64,000 bases of DNA from Rhizobium etli CFN 42 (GCF_000092045.1 NC_007761.1:1801001-1865000), one strand, 5' to 3'. Numbered from the stretch's first letter, positions 34,177 to 44,169 are shown. A program made the numbers and translations. Notes: generated by a model from the sequence alone, not told the origin.

Positions 34177-37100
34177 TCAGCTACAGCCGCTCGTCGCACC
34201 ACACGTGTCGCACTTCTCGCAAGTGCCGTTCCGGACCATCGTGAAGTTCTGGCACTCCGAGCACATGTTGCCCGTATACCCCTGCATGATCGAGCGCTGG
34301 CGGCGTTCGGCTTCCACTTTCTTGGCTTCGGTCTTGGCCGTTGCCGCATCCGCTGCCGCCTTGTCGGAGAAGAGGGCGGTGGCGTCGCTGGTGATTTCTT
34401 CCATCACCTCTTCGGCAATCTCCTCGGCCAGTTCCTTGGCGCGCTCTTCGTAATCGCGCTTGAAGGCAACGATTTCGGAGGTGGAGATGGCGGCGGTCGG
34501 CTCCAGCTTGCGGGCCGCACTGCCGGCAAAGGCGGTGACCGTGCCGGTGGAAGCGGCGCGGGCAGGGGCTGCGGCGGCGGCACCCTTGGGTTCGCCCGCC
34601 TGGCGCTCGCCGCCGGTGCCGGAAACGAGCGTCGGCTTGTAGCCGCGGGTCCAGCCAGTCGACAGCAGGTTGGTCTTGCCTTCCTGGATACCCTTGCCGA
34701 GTGCGGTGTTCGAGAAATCCGACGTATCGACATGCGCGAGGTCGTGGCGGCCGAGATAGGAGACGGCAAGCTCGCGGAAGACGTAGTCGAGGATCGAGGT
34801 GGCGTTCTTGATCGCATCGTTGCCGATGACCATGCCGGCCGGCTCGAACTTGGTAAAGGTGAAGGCCTCGACATATTCCTCGAGCGGCACGCCATATTGC
34901 AGGCCGAGCGAGATGGCGATGGCGAAATTGTTCATCATCGCACGGAAGGCAGCGCCTTCCTTGTGCATGTCGATGAAGATCTCGCCGAGGCGGCCGTCGC
35001 CGAATTCGCCGGTGCGCAGATACACCTTGTGCCCGCCGACGGCGGCCTTCTGGGTGTAACCCTGGCGGCGGTTCGGCAGCTTCTCGCGTTCGCGCGAAAC
35101 CCGTTCGATTACCCGCTCGATGATCTTTTCAGTGACTGTCACGGCCTGTGCGGCGAGCGGCTGCTGGATCAGATCCTCCAGTGCATCCTCGTCGCTCTCG
35201 TCCTCGATCAGCGAGGCGTTGAGCGGCTGCGACAGCTTCGAGCCGTCGCGATAGAGCGCGTTGGCCTTGAGACCGAGCTTCCAGGACAGGAGATAGGCGT
35301 TCTTGCAATCCTCGACGGTCGCCTCGTTCGGCATGTTGATCGTCTTGGAAATCGCACCCGAGATGAAGGGCTGGGCAGCTGCCATCATGCGGATATGGCT
35401 TTCCACCGAGAGGTAGCGCTTGCCGATCTTGCCGCAGGGATTGGCGCAATCGAAGACCGGGAGGTGCTCGGCCTTCAGGAAGGGCGCGCCTTCCAGCGTC
35501 ATCGCGCCGCAGACATGGATGTTGGCGGCTTCGATATCCTTCTTCGAGAAGCCCATATGGTCGAGCAGGCTGAAGCTCATGTCAGTGAGCTGTTCGTCGG
35601 AAACCTTCAATGTGTCCTTGAGGAAGTCGGCGCCGAGCGTCCACTGGTTGAAGACGAACTTGATGTCGAAAGCGCTCTTCAGCGCAGCGTTGACGGCTTC
35701 CACCTTCTCATCGGTGAAGCCCTTGGCCTTCAGCGTCGACGGATTGATTGCCGGCGCCTGGTTCAGATTGCCATGGCCGACCGCATAGGCTTCGATTTCG
35801 GCGATCTGGCTTTCGGAATAGCCGAGGGTGCGCAGCGCTTCCGGTACGGCGCGGTTGATGATCTTGAAGTAGCCGCCGCCGGCGAGCTTCTTGAACTTGA
35901 CGAGGGCGAAGTCAGGCTCGATGCCGGTCGTGTCGCAATCCATGACGAGGCCGATCGTGCCGGTGGGGGCGATGACCGAGACCTGGGCATTGCGGTAGCC
36001 ATGCTGTTCGCCGAGCTCGAGCGCCTTATCCCAGGCCGATTTGGCATGGGCGGCAAGATCCTGATCCGGGTTTTCCGAATGGATCAGCGCGACCGGGTTG
36101 ATCGACAGCGCCTCATAGCCGGAGGTTTCGCCGTAGGCGGCGCGGCGATGGTTGCGGATGACCCGCAGCATGCTCTCGCGGTTGGGCGCGAAGTTCGGGA
36201 ACGGCCCGAGCTCGGCAGCCATTTCGGCCGACGTCGCATAGCAAATGCCGGTCATGATCGCGGTCAGCGAGCCGGCGATGGCGCGGGCTTCGGCGGAGTC
36301 ATAAGGAATGCCCGAGGACATCAGCAGGCCGCCGATATTGGCGTAGCCGAGGCCGAGCGTGCGGTATTCGTAGGAGAGTTCGGCAATGCGCTTCGACGGG
36401 AACTGCGCCATCATGACCGAGACTTCGAGCACGACAGTCCACAGGCGAACCGCATGTTCATAATCGCCGATATTGATGCGCTTGGTGGCCTTGTCCTTGA
36501 ACTGCAGCAGGTTCAGCGAGGCAAGGTTGCAGGCCGTGTCGTCGAGGAACATATATTCCGAGCACGGGTTCGAGCCGCGGATCGGGCCGCCGGCCGGCGA
36601 CGTGTGCCAGTCGTTCATCGTCGTGTTGAAGTGGATGCCCGGATCGGCCGAGGCCCAGGCGGCGTAGGAAATCGTTTCCCAGAGATCGCGCGCCTTCAAC
36701 GTCTTCATCACCCGGCCATCCTTGCGGGCGGTCAGCTTCCATTCGCCGTCATTTTCGACGGCGCGCAGGAAGTCGTCCTTGATCGAGACCGAGTTGTTGG
36801 AGTTCTGGCCGGAGACCGTGAGATAGGCTTCCGAATCCCAGTCCGTGTCGTAGGTCTTGAATTCGAGATCCTTATAACCCTGGCGGGCGAACTGGATGAC
36901 GCGCTGGACGTAATTCTCAGGAACCTGGTCCTTCTTGGCGGCGCGAATTTCGCGCTTCAGGGCAGGATTCTTGGCCGGGTCGAAGCAATCGCCGTTGTCG
37001 CCACCGTCGCAGTTGACGCAGGCCTTCATGATCGCCTTTAGGTGGCGGGCGACGATCTTCGAGCCGGTGACGAGGGCCGCCACCTTCTGCTCTTCCTTGA

Positions 37101-37992
37101 CCTTCCAGTTGATGTATTCCTCGATATCGGGATGGTCGATATCGACGACCACCATCTTGGCGGCGCGGCGCGTCGTGCCGCCCGATTTGATGGCGCCGGC
37201 GGCGCGGTCGCCGATCTTCAGGAAGCTCATCAGGCCGGAGGAGCGGCCGCCGCCGGAAAGCTTTTCACCTTCACCGCGCAGCATGGAGAAGTTGGAGCCG
37301 GTGCCGGAGCCGTATTTGAACAGGCGCGCTTCACGCACCCAGAGGTCCATGATGCCGCCTTCGTTGACGAGGTCGTCCTCAACCGACTGGATGAAGCAGG
37401 CATGCGGCTGCGGATGCTCGTAGGCCGACTTGGACTTGGTCAGCTTGCCGGTGAAAGGGTCGACGTAGAAATGGCCCTGGCCGGGGCCGTCGATGCCATA
37501 GGCCCAGTGCAGGCCGGTGTTGAACCACTGCGGCGAGTTCGGGGCGACGCGCTGGGTGGCGAGCATATAAGCAAGCTCGTCCTTGAAGGCTGCTGCATCT
37601 TCTTCCGAAGAGAAATAGCCGCCCTTCCAACCCCAATAGGTCCAGGTGCCGGCGAGACGGTCGAAGACCTGGCGCGCATCGATCTCGGAGCCGGTCTGCT
37701 CCTCCTTGGGCAGGGTCTTCAGCGCGGCTTCGTCGGGAACGGAGCGCCACAGGAAGGAGGGAACGTCGTTTTCCTCGACCTTCTTCAGACGGGTGGGAAC
37801 ACCGGCCTTGCGGAAATACTTCTGCGCCAGAACGTCGGTCGCGACCTGGGAGAACTGCGCGGGAACGTCGATATTCTCGAGGCGGAAGACGATCGACCCG
37901 TCCGGGTTCTTGATCTCGCTCGTCGCCTTGCGGAATTCGATATCCGCATAGGCGCCTTGGCCGGCCTTCGTGAAACGACGTTCGATGCGCAT
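34177..37992 (-). CDS. nrdJ: Vitamin B12-dependent class II ribonucleotide reductase
   Basis: 1271 residues. The class II barrel carries the N-C-E catalytic motif [20 protein letters not shown]; the C-terminal tail has Cys pairs CSECQ...[13 protein letters not shown] that re-reduce the active site or bind zinc. It makes deoxyribonucleotides using adenosylcobalamin, independent of oxygen. The ATG at 37992 follows GAGGTC; the track-like longer frame to 38100 crosses the leader. It is the only reductase in the window. Two NrdR-like boxes lie 124-164 bases upstream. The large opposing open frames across it are artefacts of its codon bias. Confidence 0.96.
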   Translation of the reverse strand: MRIERRFTKAGQGAYADIEFRKATSEIKNPDGSIVFRLENIDVPAQFSQVATDVLAQKYFRKAGVPTRLKKVEENDVPSFLWRSVPDEAALKTLPKEEQTGSEIDARQVFDRLAGTWTYWGWKGGYFSSEEDAAAFKDELAYMLATQRVAPNSPQWFNTGLHWAYGIDGPGQGHFYVDPFTGKLTKSKSAYEHPQPHACFIQSVEDDLVNEGGIMDLWVREARLFKYGSGTGSNFSMLRGEGEKLSGGGRSSGLMSFLKIGDRAAGAIKSGGTTRRAAKMVVVDIDHPDIEEYINWKVKEEQKVAALVTGSKIVARHLKAIMKACVNCDGGDNGDCFDPAKNPALKREIRAAKKDQVPENYVQRVIQFARQGYKDLEFKTYDTDWDSEAYLTVSGQNSNNSVSIKDDFLRAVENDGEWKLTARKDGRVMKTLKARDLWETISYAAWASADPGIHFNTTMNDWHTSPAGGPIRGSNPCSEYMFLDDTACNLASLNLLQFKDKATKRINIGDYEHAVRLWTVVLEVSVMMAQFPSKRIAELSYEYRTLGLGYANIGGLLMSSGIPYDSAEARAIAGSLTAIMTGICYATSAEMAAELGPFPNFAPNRESMLRVIRNHRRAAYGETSGYEALSINPVALIHSENPDQDLAAHAKSAWDKALELGEQHGYRNAQVSVIAPTGTIGLVMDCDTTGIEPDFALVKFKKLAGGGYFKIINRAVPEALRTLGYSESQIAEIEAYAVGHGNLNQAPAINPSTLKAKGFTDEKVEAVNAALKSAFDIKFVFNQWTLGADFLKDTLKVSDEQLTDMSFSLLDHMGFSKKDIEAANIHVCGAMTLEGAPFLKAEHLPVFDCANPCGKIGKRYLSVESHIRMMAAAQPFISGAISKTINMPNEATVEDCKNAYLLSWKLGLKANALYRDGSKLSQPLNASLIEDESDEDALEDLIQQPLAAQAVTVTEKIIERVIERVSREREKLPNRRQGYTQKAAVGGHKVYLRTGEFGDGRLGEIFIDMHKEGAAFRAMMNNFAIAISLGLQYGVPLEEYVEAFTFTKFEPAGMVIGNDAIKNATSILDYVFRELAVSYLGRHDLAHVDTSDFSNTALGKGIQEGKTNLLSTGWTRGYKPTLVSGTGGERQAGEPKGAAAAAPARAASTGTVTAFAGSAARKLEPTAAISTSEIVAFKRDYEERAKELAEEIAEEVMEEITSDATALFSDKAAADAATAKTEAKKVEAERRQRSIMQGYTGNMCSECQNFTMVRNGTCEKCDTCGATSGCS

Positions 37993-38115
37993 AGTCTTGA
38001 CCTCGCGTTGGCGCCCGTCCCCAGGGCGCAAATTTCCAATCCGGCGGCACATTGTCGTCGTGCAGCCAGTCTCGTTTCCGTATCGTGACAGGGGTGTCAT
38101 CCGGAGATGTCTTTC

Positions 38116-38156
38116 CTGTATCTTGTGGTGATGGTGGCTGCAAACGCTAAATATAG
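38116..38156 (-). promoter_or_regulatory. Paired NrdR-box candidates upstream of nrdJ
   Basis: On the minus strand CTATATTTAG (38156-38147) and CAAGATACAG (38125-38116). Both resemble the core of the NrdR box ACACWATATAWTGTGT, and their 31-base spacing is the canonical distance for paired boxes. They lie 124-164 bases before the start codon. NrdR represses reductase genes when dATP is plentiful. The nrdR gene is not in the window. Confidence 0.55.
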
Positions 38157-38387
38157 TATTAACAGCTTATTATCGCCAGTCCCGATGTCGCTTTTTTTGG
38201 AGGCAGAAAACCGCACAGAGATCCCTGCGGGCCTGAACCGATTCCGGCACAATGCCCTCAATCTGCGTCTTGTTTTTCAAAGGGAACCGGGCTCGTGACC
38301 TCCGGTCCTGTCGCCGCCGCAACATCAAGAGCAGTAAAGTTTGAAACCGCTGATTCCGTCAAGGGCTGGTTTTTAATTGAATGGTAG

Positions 38388-38403
38388 CCACAACATGTTG
38401 TGG
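38388..38403. promoter_or_regulatory. Perfect 16-bp palindrome
   Basis: CCACAACATGTTGTGG. It resembles an operator for a dimeric regulator and has partial likeness to an NrdR box (CACAA...TTGTG). It is 396 bases upstream of nrdJ and 209 bases beyond the gpt stop. The target is unclear. Confidence 0.4.
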
Positions 38404-38611
38404 ATGCGCCTGTGGAGATTGGGGAAAGCCGCGGAGTGCTGAAAATACAAGGACTTGCGGGTGTTCTCGAGTAAGGAAAATGCCGCAGCGGCGAAAAAGT
38501 GTCCCGCGACAAATCTTGTGATGGCATTTCCGGCGCAAATGCGCATGCCGATTCGCTGAGGAAATCAGCGCTGTCTAAAGTGCGCCTCGGATGGCGGCGC
38601 ACTGCGGACAA

Positions 38612-39106
38612 TCAACGCGCGCCCTTGGCGATCGGTTCCTGATAGGTGAAGCCCATATCCCAGGGGAAGTAGATCCAGGTATCCTGGCTCACCTCGGTGA
38701 TGAAGGTGTCGACGGTCGGAACGCCCTTCGGCTTGGCATAGACGCAGGCGAAATGCGCCTTCGGCAGCATGGTGCGCACCTGCGCGGCGGTCTTGCCGGT
38801 ATCCGTCAGATCGTCGACGACGAGCACGCCTTCCCCGCCGTTTTCGGCAAGCTCGGGCGCAATTCCCTTGAGCAGCACCATGTCGCCCTGATTCACATAG
38901 TCATGATAGGAGGCGATGCAGACGGTCTCGATCAGTCGGATATTCAACTCGCGTGAGATGATCGCGGCTGGAACGAGGCCGCCGCGGGTGATGCAGACGA
39001 TCGCCTTGAACGTCTGATCAAGGCCGGCAAGCCGCCAGGCAAGCGCGCGCGCATCGCGGTGGAACTGATCCCAGGAAACGGGAAAGGCTTTATCGGGAAG
39101 GGACAT
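38612..39106 (-). CDS. gpt: Xanthine-guanine phosphoribosyltransferase
   Basis: 164 residues. The PRPP-binding motif [14 protein letters not shown] is about 88-101; the base-pocket C-terminus WIYFPWDMG matches XGPRTases. It salvages xanthine and guanine to XMP and GMP. The ATG at 39106 is preferred; the longer frame upstream (to 39247) has no family likeness. Confidence 0.92.
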
Positions 39107-39284
39107 CGGGCTGCTCCGCGGCATGAAAATGACGACACGCCGTTGGCCGGCGACCGGACGGGCTTGAGGCGGCAATCGGCAGGCCAAATCGCGCAGCCCA
39201 AGCTGCGTGAGAACGGCCAAGCCCGAAGCCCTCATCGGTCGCTGCAATTAGCGGAATTTGCCGTCAAAACGCAAGAGCCGCCCG

Positions 39285-40121
39285 TTAACGTGATAGCAGC
39301 GTCAGTGCCGTCATCGATTGCAGCAGGCTTCTCGTCGTACCGCCGAAGATCATCTGCCAGAGCCAGGAATGCGTATAGGCGCCCATGACGAGAAGATCGA
39401 TGCTGTTGTCCGAAAGACGGTTCTCGATGACGTCAGAGGCGCTTTTGTCCACACTATGGGCGGTCGAAAGCTTCGTCTTCACGCCGTGGCGGGTAAGGGC
39501 CGCGGCAATCTCGGTGCCTGATGTAAGCGGCAGCGTCGTCTCGACCGGATCGACCGAAAAGATTTCCACCGCCTCGGCCGTCTTCAGGAAGGGCAGCGCG
39601 TCGAAGGTTGCGCGCGCCGCCTCCTTCGAGCCGTTCCAGGCGATCAGCACGCGTTTGATCGGCTTCGGCTGACGGATGATATAGGGGATTATCAGCACCG
39701 GCCGCCCGGTGTCGAAGAGGAAATTGTCGACGTCGACATGGCTGTCGGAAGGGTTTGCCGGGTCGGCTTGCGAGGCGATCAGGAGATCGGCGCTGCGCGC
39801 GCTCTCGATCAGCGGTGCGGAACCGTAGCCGGTCGACGTGGTGAAGCTGCGCCACTCGGAGGAGAGGCTCGCCGCGTCCGCCTTAGCCCGAAAGATGCGC
39901 TCGACGGCCATCGTTTCGCTATGTGCCATGTCCTGCAGCGCCTGCACGGCGACCGGGTCGGGGATTTCCATCGGCGCCACTAGCGGCACGGCGGAGATGG
40001 TTTCGGCATGCAGGCCGATCACATGAGCACCGCTTTCAGCGGCTATGGCAAAGGCGAAATCGGCAACGGCGACGCTATTGTCTGCTGTATCGAGAATGGC
40101 GAGAACGGTTTTGTAAGTCAT
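39285..40121 (-). CDS. Universal stress protein (UspA family, tandem domain)
   Basis: 278 residues, two Usp folds. The second carries the ATP-binding pattern GAYTHSWLWQMIFGGTTRSLL (G-2x-G-9x-G(S/T)-like). It starts MTYKTVLAILD, and AAGGAGA lies upstream. Usp proteins help survival under stress, including low oxygen. A FixK/FNR-type box lies 68-81 bases upstream, which suggests microaerobic induction, as known for several rhizobial Usp genes. Confidence 0.9.
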   Translation of the reverse strand: MTYKTVLAILDTADNSVAVADFAFAIAAESGAHVIGLHAETISAVPLVAPMEIPDPVAVQALQDMAHSETMAVERIFRAKADAASLSSEWRSFTTSTGYGSAPLIESARSADLLIASQADPANPSDSHVDVDNFLFDTGRPVLIIPYIIRQPKPIKRVLIAWNGSKEAARATFDALPFLKTAEAVEIFSVDPVETTLPLTSGTEIAAALTRHGVKTKLSTAHSVDKSASDVIENRLSDNSIDLLVMGAYTHSWLWQMIFGGTTRSLLQSMTALTLLSR

Positions 40122-40188
40122 ATCAATTCTCCTTGCGCTGAAATGGCGTGCGCGAGGGAAGGAATGCACCGGACCGTTCTCCCGTTCC

Positions 40189-40202
40189 TTGACGGGGATC
40201 AA
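40189..40202 (-). promoter_or_regulatory. FixK/FNR-type anaerobox upstream of the Usp gene
   Basis: TTGAT-CCCC-GTCAA on the minus strand matches TTGAT/C-N4-A/GTCAA. It lies 68-81 bases before the Usp start, a normal activator position, and sits in the spacer after the CinA-N type gene. FixK or FnrN would act here when oxygen is low. Confidence 0.65.
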
Positions 40203-40211
40203 GTCTGCCCC

Positions 40212-40988
40212 TCAAGCCTCGGCGGAATAGTTTTCTGCGATCTCCTTGTTCCGGCGGATAGCGTCGATCATCGCGTGGACGTCGGCGCCGGCGGCATCGA
40301 TCGCCGGTTGCGAGCGGCCGCGCACGACGATCTCGGTTGAGAATTTCTGGCCGATATAACGCGGATAGGAGCCGATACTGGTATCCGGATGCGCTTTCTG
40401 GATCGCGGCAAGCGGGGTGCCGATATCACCCTCGCCATAAGGGCAGGCGATGGCGAGCGAGAGCACCGGCGTACCGGTGCGAAGTGTCGGCAGCACATTG
40501 TCGACCATCGCCTGGAAGACCTGCGGCACGCCGGCCATGACATAGACATTGCCGATGATGAAGCCCGGCGCTGTCGAAACCGGATTGGGGATATGGGCGG
40601 CGCCCCGCGGCATGCGCGCCATTCGCTGACGCGCCTCGGTGAATTCCATCTCGCGGCGACGGTACATATCGGCAAGCAGGGTCATCGCCGCTTCGTCATA
40701 TTCGCAGGGCAGGCCGAAAGCTTTAGCGATCGCATCGGCGGTGATGTCGTCGTGCGTCGGCCCGATGCCGCCCGAGGTGAAGACGTAATCATACCGAGCG
40801 CGAAGCGCATTCAGCGCCTCGACGATCGCCTCCTCGTCGTCGGCGACGATGCGCACTTCCTTGAGATCGATACCGGACAGGGTGAGCAGATCGGCGAGGT
40901 GGCCGATATTCTTGTCCTTGGTGCGGCCGGAAAGAAGTTCGTCGCCGATGGCGAGCATGGCGGCGGTGACGACGGTGTCATGGCTCAT
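40212..40988 (-). CDS. MoaB/CinA-N-type molybdopterin-binding domain protein
   Basis: 258 residues. MLAIGDELLSGRTKDKNIGHLA (about 10-31) and VFTSGGIGPTHDDITADAIA (about 68-87) are the MoCF-binding domain of MoaB, MogA and CinA. It has no C-terminal PncC amidohydrolase domain, so it is the stand-alone form. It may bind molybdopterin or act as an ADP-ribose-type pyrophosphatase. Same strand as the Usp gene but with a separate promoter region. Confidence 0.85.
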   Translation of the reverse strand: MSHDTVVTAAMLAIGDELLSGRTKDKNIGHLADLLTLSGIDLKEVRIVADDEEAIVEALNALRARYDYVFTSGGIGPTHDDITADAIAKAFGLPCEYDEAAMTLLADMYRRREMEFTEARQRMARMPRGAAHIPNPVSTAPGFIIGNVYVMAGVPQVFQAMVDNVLPTLRTGTPVLSLAIACPYGEGDIGTPLAAIQKAHPDTSIGSYPRYIGQKFSTEIVVRGRSQPAIDAAGADVHAMIDAIRRNKEIAENYSAEA

Positions 40989-41413
40989 GGGATGTTCCGT
41001 GATGTGAGGCTGGTCAATAGGTAGCGTCCTTAGGCCGCTTTGCAAACACTCGCCGATGCGTCACCTTACCGAAATTGAATTCAAGTACGGCTCGTTCCAC
41101 GGCGGTTCCACCATCGCCAACGGCTCGCGCCAGCAGCACCGGGTGTGGCGAAAGCCATGGACGCAACGAGGCTATAGTTCCCAGATAATCACTGCGTCTC
41201 TCGGATTGCAGGCAAACGATTTACAAGCTATGGCGGATCCGTAGGCGACAAGGCAATTAGATTGAAGTGCAAAGCCCCAAACTTTTTCAGCATTTCTGTA
41301 CTTGGAGATGGATCGCGGCCTTCCAGCTTTGCAACCGGTCCGACCGTCCGCCCGCCGAACTCATGCTGTCTTCGTAGTCGGCTATTGTAGTTGGGGGAGA
41401 GGAACGTGAGATC
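40989..41413. other. Divergent gap between the CinA-N gene and the GT-C gene
   Basis: 425 bases. A 62-codon plus-strand frame at 41056 has no ribosome site and no family likeness. The last 30 bases hold GGGGGAGAGG, the ribosome site of the gene at 41414. No promoter or repeat is convincing. Confidence 0.4.
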
Positions 41414-43411
41414 ATGACTGTCCTTGTGGTGTGGCTTGTCGTTGCCGCGATATTGCTGTTTGGCCTTACCCTCAATCGCGCTCTTGTGCTTTGGCTAAAC
41501 CGCGGCGTTCAGCCGGCTGTTCGTGACGGAACGGATCTGCTCTTAAGCGGTATCCTGCCGGGGATTGCCCTCGTCGGTGGTTTGGCAACTGCTCTCGGAG
41601 TCATTCATCTGCTGCGCATAGAAATCGTGCTGCCCCTTGCCGCGAGTTTAATGATCTGGAGACGGAATGATGTACTGGCGATTTTTGTCGATTTGCGCAA
41701 TCTGGCGGTGATCGGTGTGCGGGCGACTGCCAAGGGCAATCCGTTTCCCCTTTTGGCGTCTGGCGCATTTATTGTCTTGATTGGGGTGATCTCGATAACA
41801 GCGCTTTTCCCGGCAGGGTCAGCGGATGTTTGGGCTTTTCAGATTCCGCTCGCGCAAAGCATGGTTTCCCATAGTGGATTTGTTACGCCGCAGATAGACA
41901 GTCATTTTTACGGAAACATACCGCTTTTCTTCAATGTTCTTTTCGCCAGTGCACTGCTGTTCGTCGATCACTGGCTCGCGGCGGGCCTGATGAACGCGGC
42001 GATTTTCCTCGGATTTTTGTTATTGCTCACAAGCTGTGCGCACCGCTGGCGGGCGGCTGGGTTGTTGCTGGTTTTCTATCTGATTGCGTTCCAGGGCTTT
42101 TTTACCCCAGGCGCGGCAGTTCCTTTAACCGACCTTCCCAGATCCTGTTTTTCGGTTGCGGCCGTCCTTTATCTTTGGCGCTACTTTGAGACCCGCAGGC
42201 CCTCCGAGATCGTCTCTTGTGCTTTGCTCTTGGGCGGGGCAGTCGGCGGCAAATACACCGAGCTTCAGATGGTAGGCTTGATCGGTCTGGCGCTCTTGCC
42301 GTCGATCTATCGCGGCAAAATGTCATTGTCGCTTTTTTTGACCTGCCTGGCCGCGTTTTTGTCCCTTGCGGGCTACTGGTACCTCAAAAATCTCATTGTC
42401 CTCGGTAACCCTATCTATCCTTTCATCTTCGGGCATCCCGGACTTTCAGACCAGTGGATGGCGAACTACAGGCTTGAACTCGGCCGTGCTTTCGATCCGG
42501 CAAACCGGGTTTTCGTGACCGATCTGACGACCCGCCAGGGCTGGCACGACTTTTTCTTCATCCTGGATGATTGGTTTCTGGATCGCCGGCAATATGCGAT
42601 GGTGGCTCTCATCCTGATCATTGGCGCGTTGCTCGCGTCGTTCAGAAGGATATTTGTGCTTGTAGCGACAACTGCGGCGATGTTCATCATCTGGTACGCC
42701 GTCATGTTCAACCACATCCGATGGGCGACGCCGGCCTACTTGTTATATTTTTCTACCGCTTACATCGGCGCGAGCTTGATCGTGGAAAAAATTGCAGTGA
42801 GCAAAACCGCTCAGCCGGGTGGGGTTATGTTCGCTGTGTCCGGACGCGTGCGGGCCGGACACAGGGCCGTCAATGGACATTTGTTTACGCTTGCAGTGGC
42901 GGTTATCGCTCTTGTGGTTTTCTGTCGTCCCGCCGTCAAATTCATCTACCGCCCCGATCGACAGCCCTATTCGTGGATGGAGCATGGAGTCATGGATGTC
43001 CTGATCGGCCGGCAAAAATCGGACGATTTTCTTGGGACCCAGCGTGAAGGTTACATGATTTATCGCTATGTCGCGGCAAATGATTTGAGGACTGTATTTC
43101 AACCGTTCGACATTGGCAGCGCTTTATTTGCGGCCGCCTATACCGGCGGCAGAGATAAGGGATGGTTGCTGCCTCCCTATATGCTTCCTCAATCCGAAAA
43201 TGATTTGGACGCCTTCATCAAACGCAACAACATCCGGTACTTTATTCGGGTGACGGAGAAACAGGAGCTGTTGGCTGATCGCATGGGCGGCGCCGCCAGG
43301 TTTGCGTTGGCGGAAAAAACCATATCGCGAATGTTGCCAGAATCGACTTTGCTGCTGAAAGACGGAATTGGGTGGGAGCTGTACCGGTTTGACGGTTTTC
43401 CGTCGCAATGA
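41414..43411 (+). CDS. Polytopic membrane protein, GT-C glycosyltransferase-like
   Basis: 665 residues, with at least 12 hydrophobic spans from about 1 to 500 and then a soluble tail of about 150 residues. The motif YWYLKNLIVLGNPIYPFIFG is typical of uncharacterised GT-C membrane glycosyltransferases that use lipid-linked sugars. It is clearly more A+T-rich and uses more TTT/TTG/GTT codons than its neighbours, a sign of recent gain. It ends 60 bases from the tRNA-Leu 3' end. It stands alone, so the sugar acceptor is unknown. Confidence 0.6.
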   Translation: MTVLVVWLVVAAILLFGLTLNRALVLWLNRGVQPAVRDGTDLLLSGILPGIALVGGLATALGVIHLLRIEIVLPLAASLMIWRRNDVLAIFVDLRNLAVIGVRATAKGNPFPLLASGAFIVLIGVISITALFPAGSADVWAFQIPLAQSMVSHSGFVTPQIDSHFYGNIPLFFNVLFASALLFVDHWLAAGLMNAAIFLGFLLLLTSCAHRWRAAGLLLVFYLIAFQGFFTPGAAVPLTDLPRSCFSVAAVLYLWRYFETRRPSEIVSCALLLGGAVGGKYTELQMVGLIGLALLPSIYRGKMSLSLFLTCLAAFLSLAGYWYLKNLIVLGNPIYPFIFGHPGLSDQWMANYRLELGRAFDPANRVFVTDLTTRQGWHDFFFILDDWFLDRRQYAMVALILIIGALLASFRRIFVLVATTAAMFIIWYAVMFNHIRWATPAYLLYFSTAYIGASLIVEKIAVSKTAQPGGVMFAVSGRVRAGHRAVNGHLFTLAVAVIALVVFCRPAVKFIYRPDRQPYSWMEHGVMDVLIGRQKSDDFLGTQREGYMIYRYVAANDLRTVFQPFDIGSALFAAAYTGGRDKGWLLPPYMLPQSENDLDAFIKRNNIRYFIRVTEKQELLADRMGGAARFALAEKTISRMLPESTLLLKDGIGWELYRFDGFPSQ

Positions 43412-43471
43412 AACCGCCAGGCCTGCGGCGCCCCATACCTTTTCATCGGGAGCCCGGTCCGTATCGACATA

Positions 43472-43759
43472 TGGTGCGGACGGCGGGGGTCGAACCCGCA
43501 TAGCCTAGGCCGAGGGATTTTCATACCGCTACGGCTTTCGCCGCCGCCTTCCGGCGTTTGTGGTCTGGACTATACCTTCACCCTAGCTTCCGCCTTAGGT
43601 GCTGCCCGTCTAGTCTCTACACCTTCCCCTGAGGGGCTTGGCTCGGGATTGCCATCTGACAGGTTTCCCCGACTTTGAGCAGTTCTACATCAGGCGTTTC
43701 CGCCCGTGCACTCAATTTTTCTTTAAGTCCCTTGTGTCTACCGATTCCACCACGTCCGC
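43472..43759 (-). tRNA. tRNA-Leu(UAA), split by a group I intron
   Basis: Exon 1 is 43759-43725 (35 nt) and exon 2 is 43521-43472 (50 nt, encoded CCA). Acceptor GCGGACG/CGTCCGC, D stem GTG/CAC with the Leu-type GGTAGA loop, anticodon stem AGGGA/TCCCT and T stem GCGGG/CCCGC all pair perfectly; a class II variable arm is present. After joining, the loop reads CTTAAAA, giving the UAA anticodon. The gene is interrupted after U34 by a 203-nt intron, so a plain tRNA search may miss it. Confidence 0.93.
43522..43724 (-). ncRNA. Self-splicing group I intron inside tRNA-Leu(UAA)
   Basis: 203 nt, starting AAAG after the exon U and ending with G. Conserved core blocks are recognisable on the minus strand: GGGAAACCTGTC and GGCAATCCCGAGCCAAGCC (P4-P6 side), GAAGGTGTAGAGACTAGACG (P7/P3 side), GTATAGTCC, and a GCGAAAGC tetraloop stem near the 3' end. 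These blocks and the insertion point (between U34 and A35) match cyanobacterial trnL introns (subgroup IC3). No homing-endonuclease reading frame is present, so it is probably splicing-only. Confidence 0.9.
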
Positions 43760-44169
43760 GTGGGACCTCCGTGCTAACAAAGAGAGACGGCATTCTCAAC
43801 CGATATTCAGGGTGTGGCATGCGATTCCGCTGCGGGGGAGGTGAGTGTCGGATATCAGGCGTCGGGCAGATGGCGCTCCAAACGCTGGTCGCTTTGAGCG
43901 TCCGGCAGTGCTCGCCGTCGAGAAGCGGGCAGAGCGCCATCGATGTAACCACAGTCGCCCTCGGCGCTGATCAAATCTACCGAGTTTCAGCGGCAACCCA
44001 TCGGCCCCGGTTATATGGGTTCGATCCTGATCGCCCGCATCGCCTTCATATTTCCGTTGAACATGCATGTATATTGTGCATAAAGGCGAGTTATCGCTTG
44101 ACAAGTGCATTTTGGGTGCAAGCATTGGCCGCGACAGTTGAGTAAGTGTTGTCTTGTGGGAGTAAGGCG
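43760..44169. other. Gap upstream of tRNA-Leu
   Basis: 410 bases. Open frames on both strands here have poor codon use and no family match. A TTGACA at 44098-44103 with a weak -10 about 17 bases later could be the promoter of the small gene at 44170. The promoter of the tRNA should lie within the first 60 bases but is not clear. Confidence 0.4.

Larger units (their letters stand above)
37993..38611. other. Long regulatory gap upstream of nrdJ
   Basis: About 620 bases with no believable gene. It holds the paired NrdR-like boxes (38116-38156), an A+T-rich stretch at 38140-38175 suited to a promoter, a 16-bp palindrome at 38388-38403, and otherwise nothing recognised. No cobalamin-riboswitch B12 box was found by eye. 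Confidence 0.6.

Noticed and set aside
34066..37041. 991-codon plus-strand open frame across nrdJ
   Set aside because: It lies antisense to a clear NrdJ with all catalytic motifs; long opposing frames are expected from high G+C codon bias. Only its first codons overlap the CYTH remnant.
37993..38611. Cobalamin riboswitch before nrdJ
   Set aside because: No B12-box-like conserved core seen; NrdR-like boxes explain the region better.
41056..41244. 62-codon plus-strand frame
   Set aside because: No ribosome site, odd composition, no family likeness.
43451..43800. tmRNA or simple tRNA
   Set aside because: The 3' half looked like a lone tRNA end, but the matching 5' half lies across a group I intron; there is no tmRNA tag frame.
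43675..44145. 156-codon plus-strand frame upstream of the small membrane gene
   Set aside because: Runs through the tRNA and intron and has no protein likeness.
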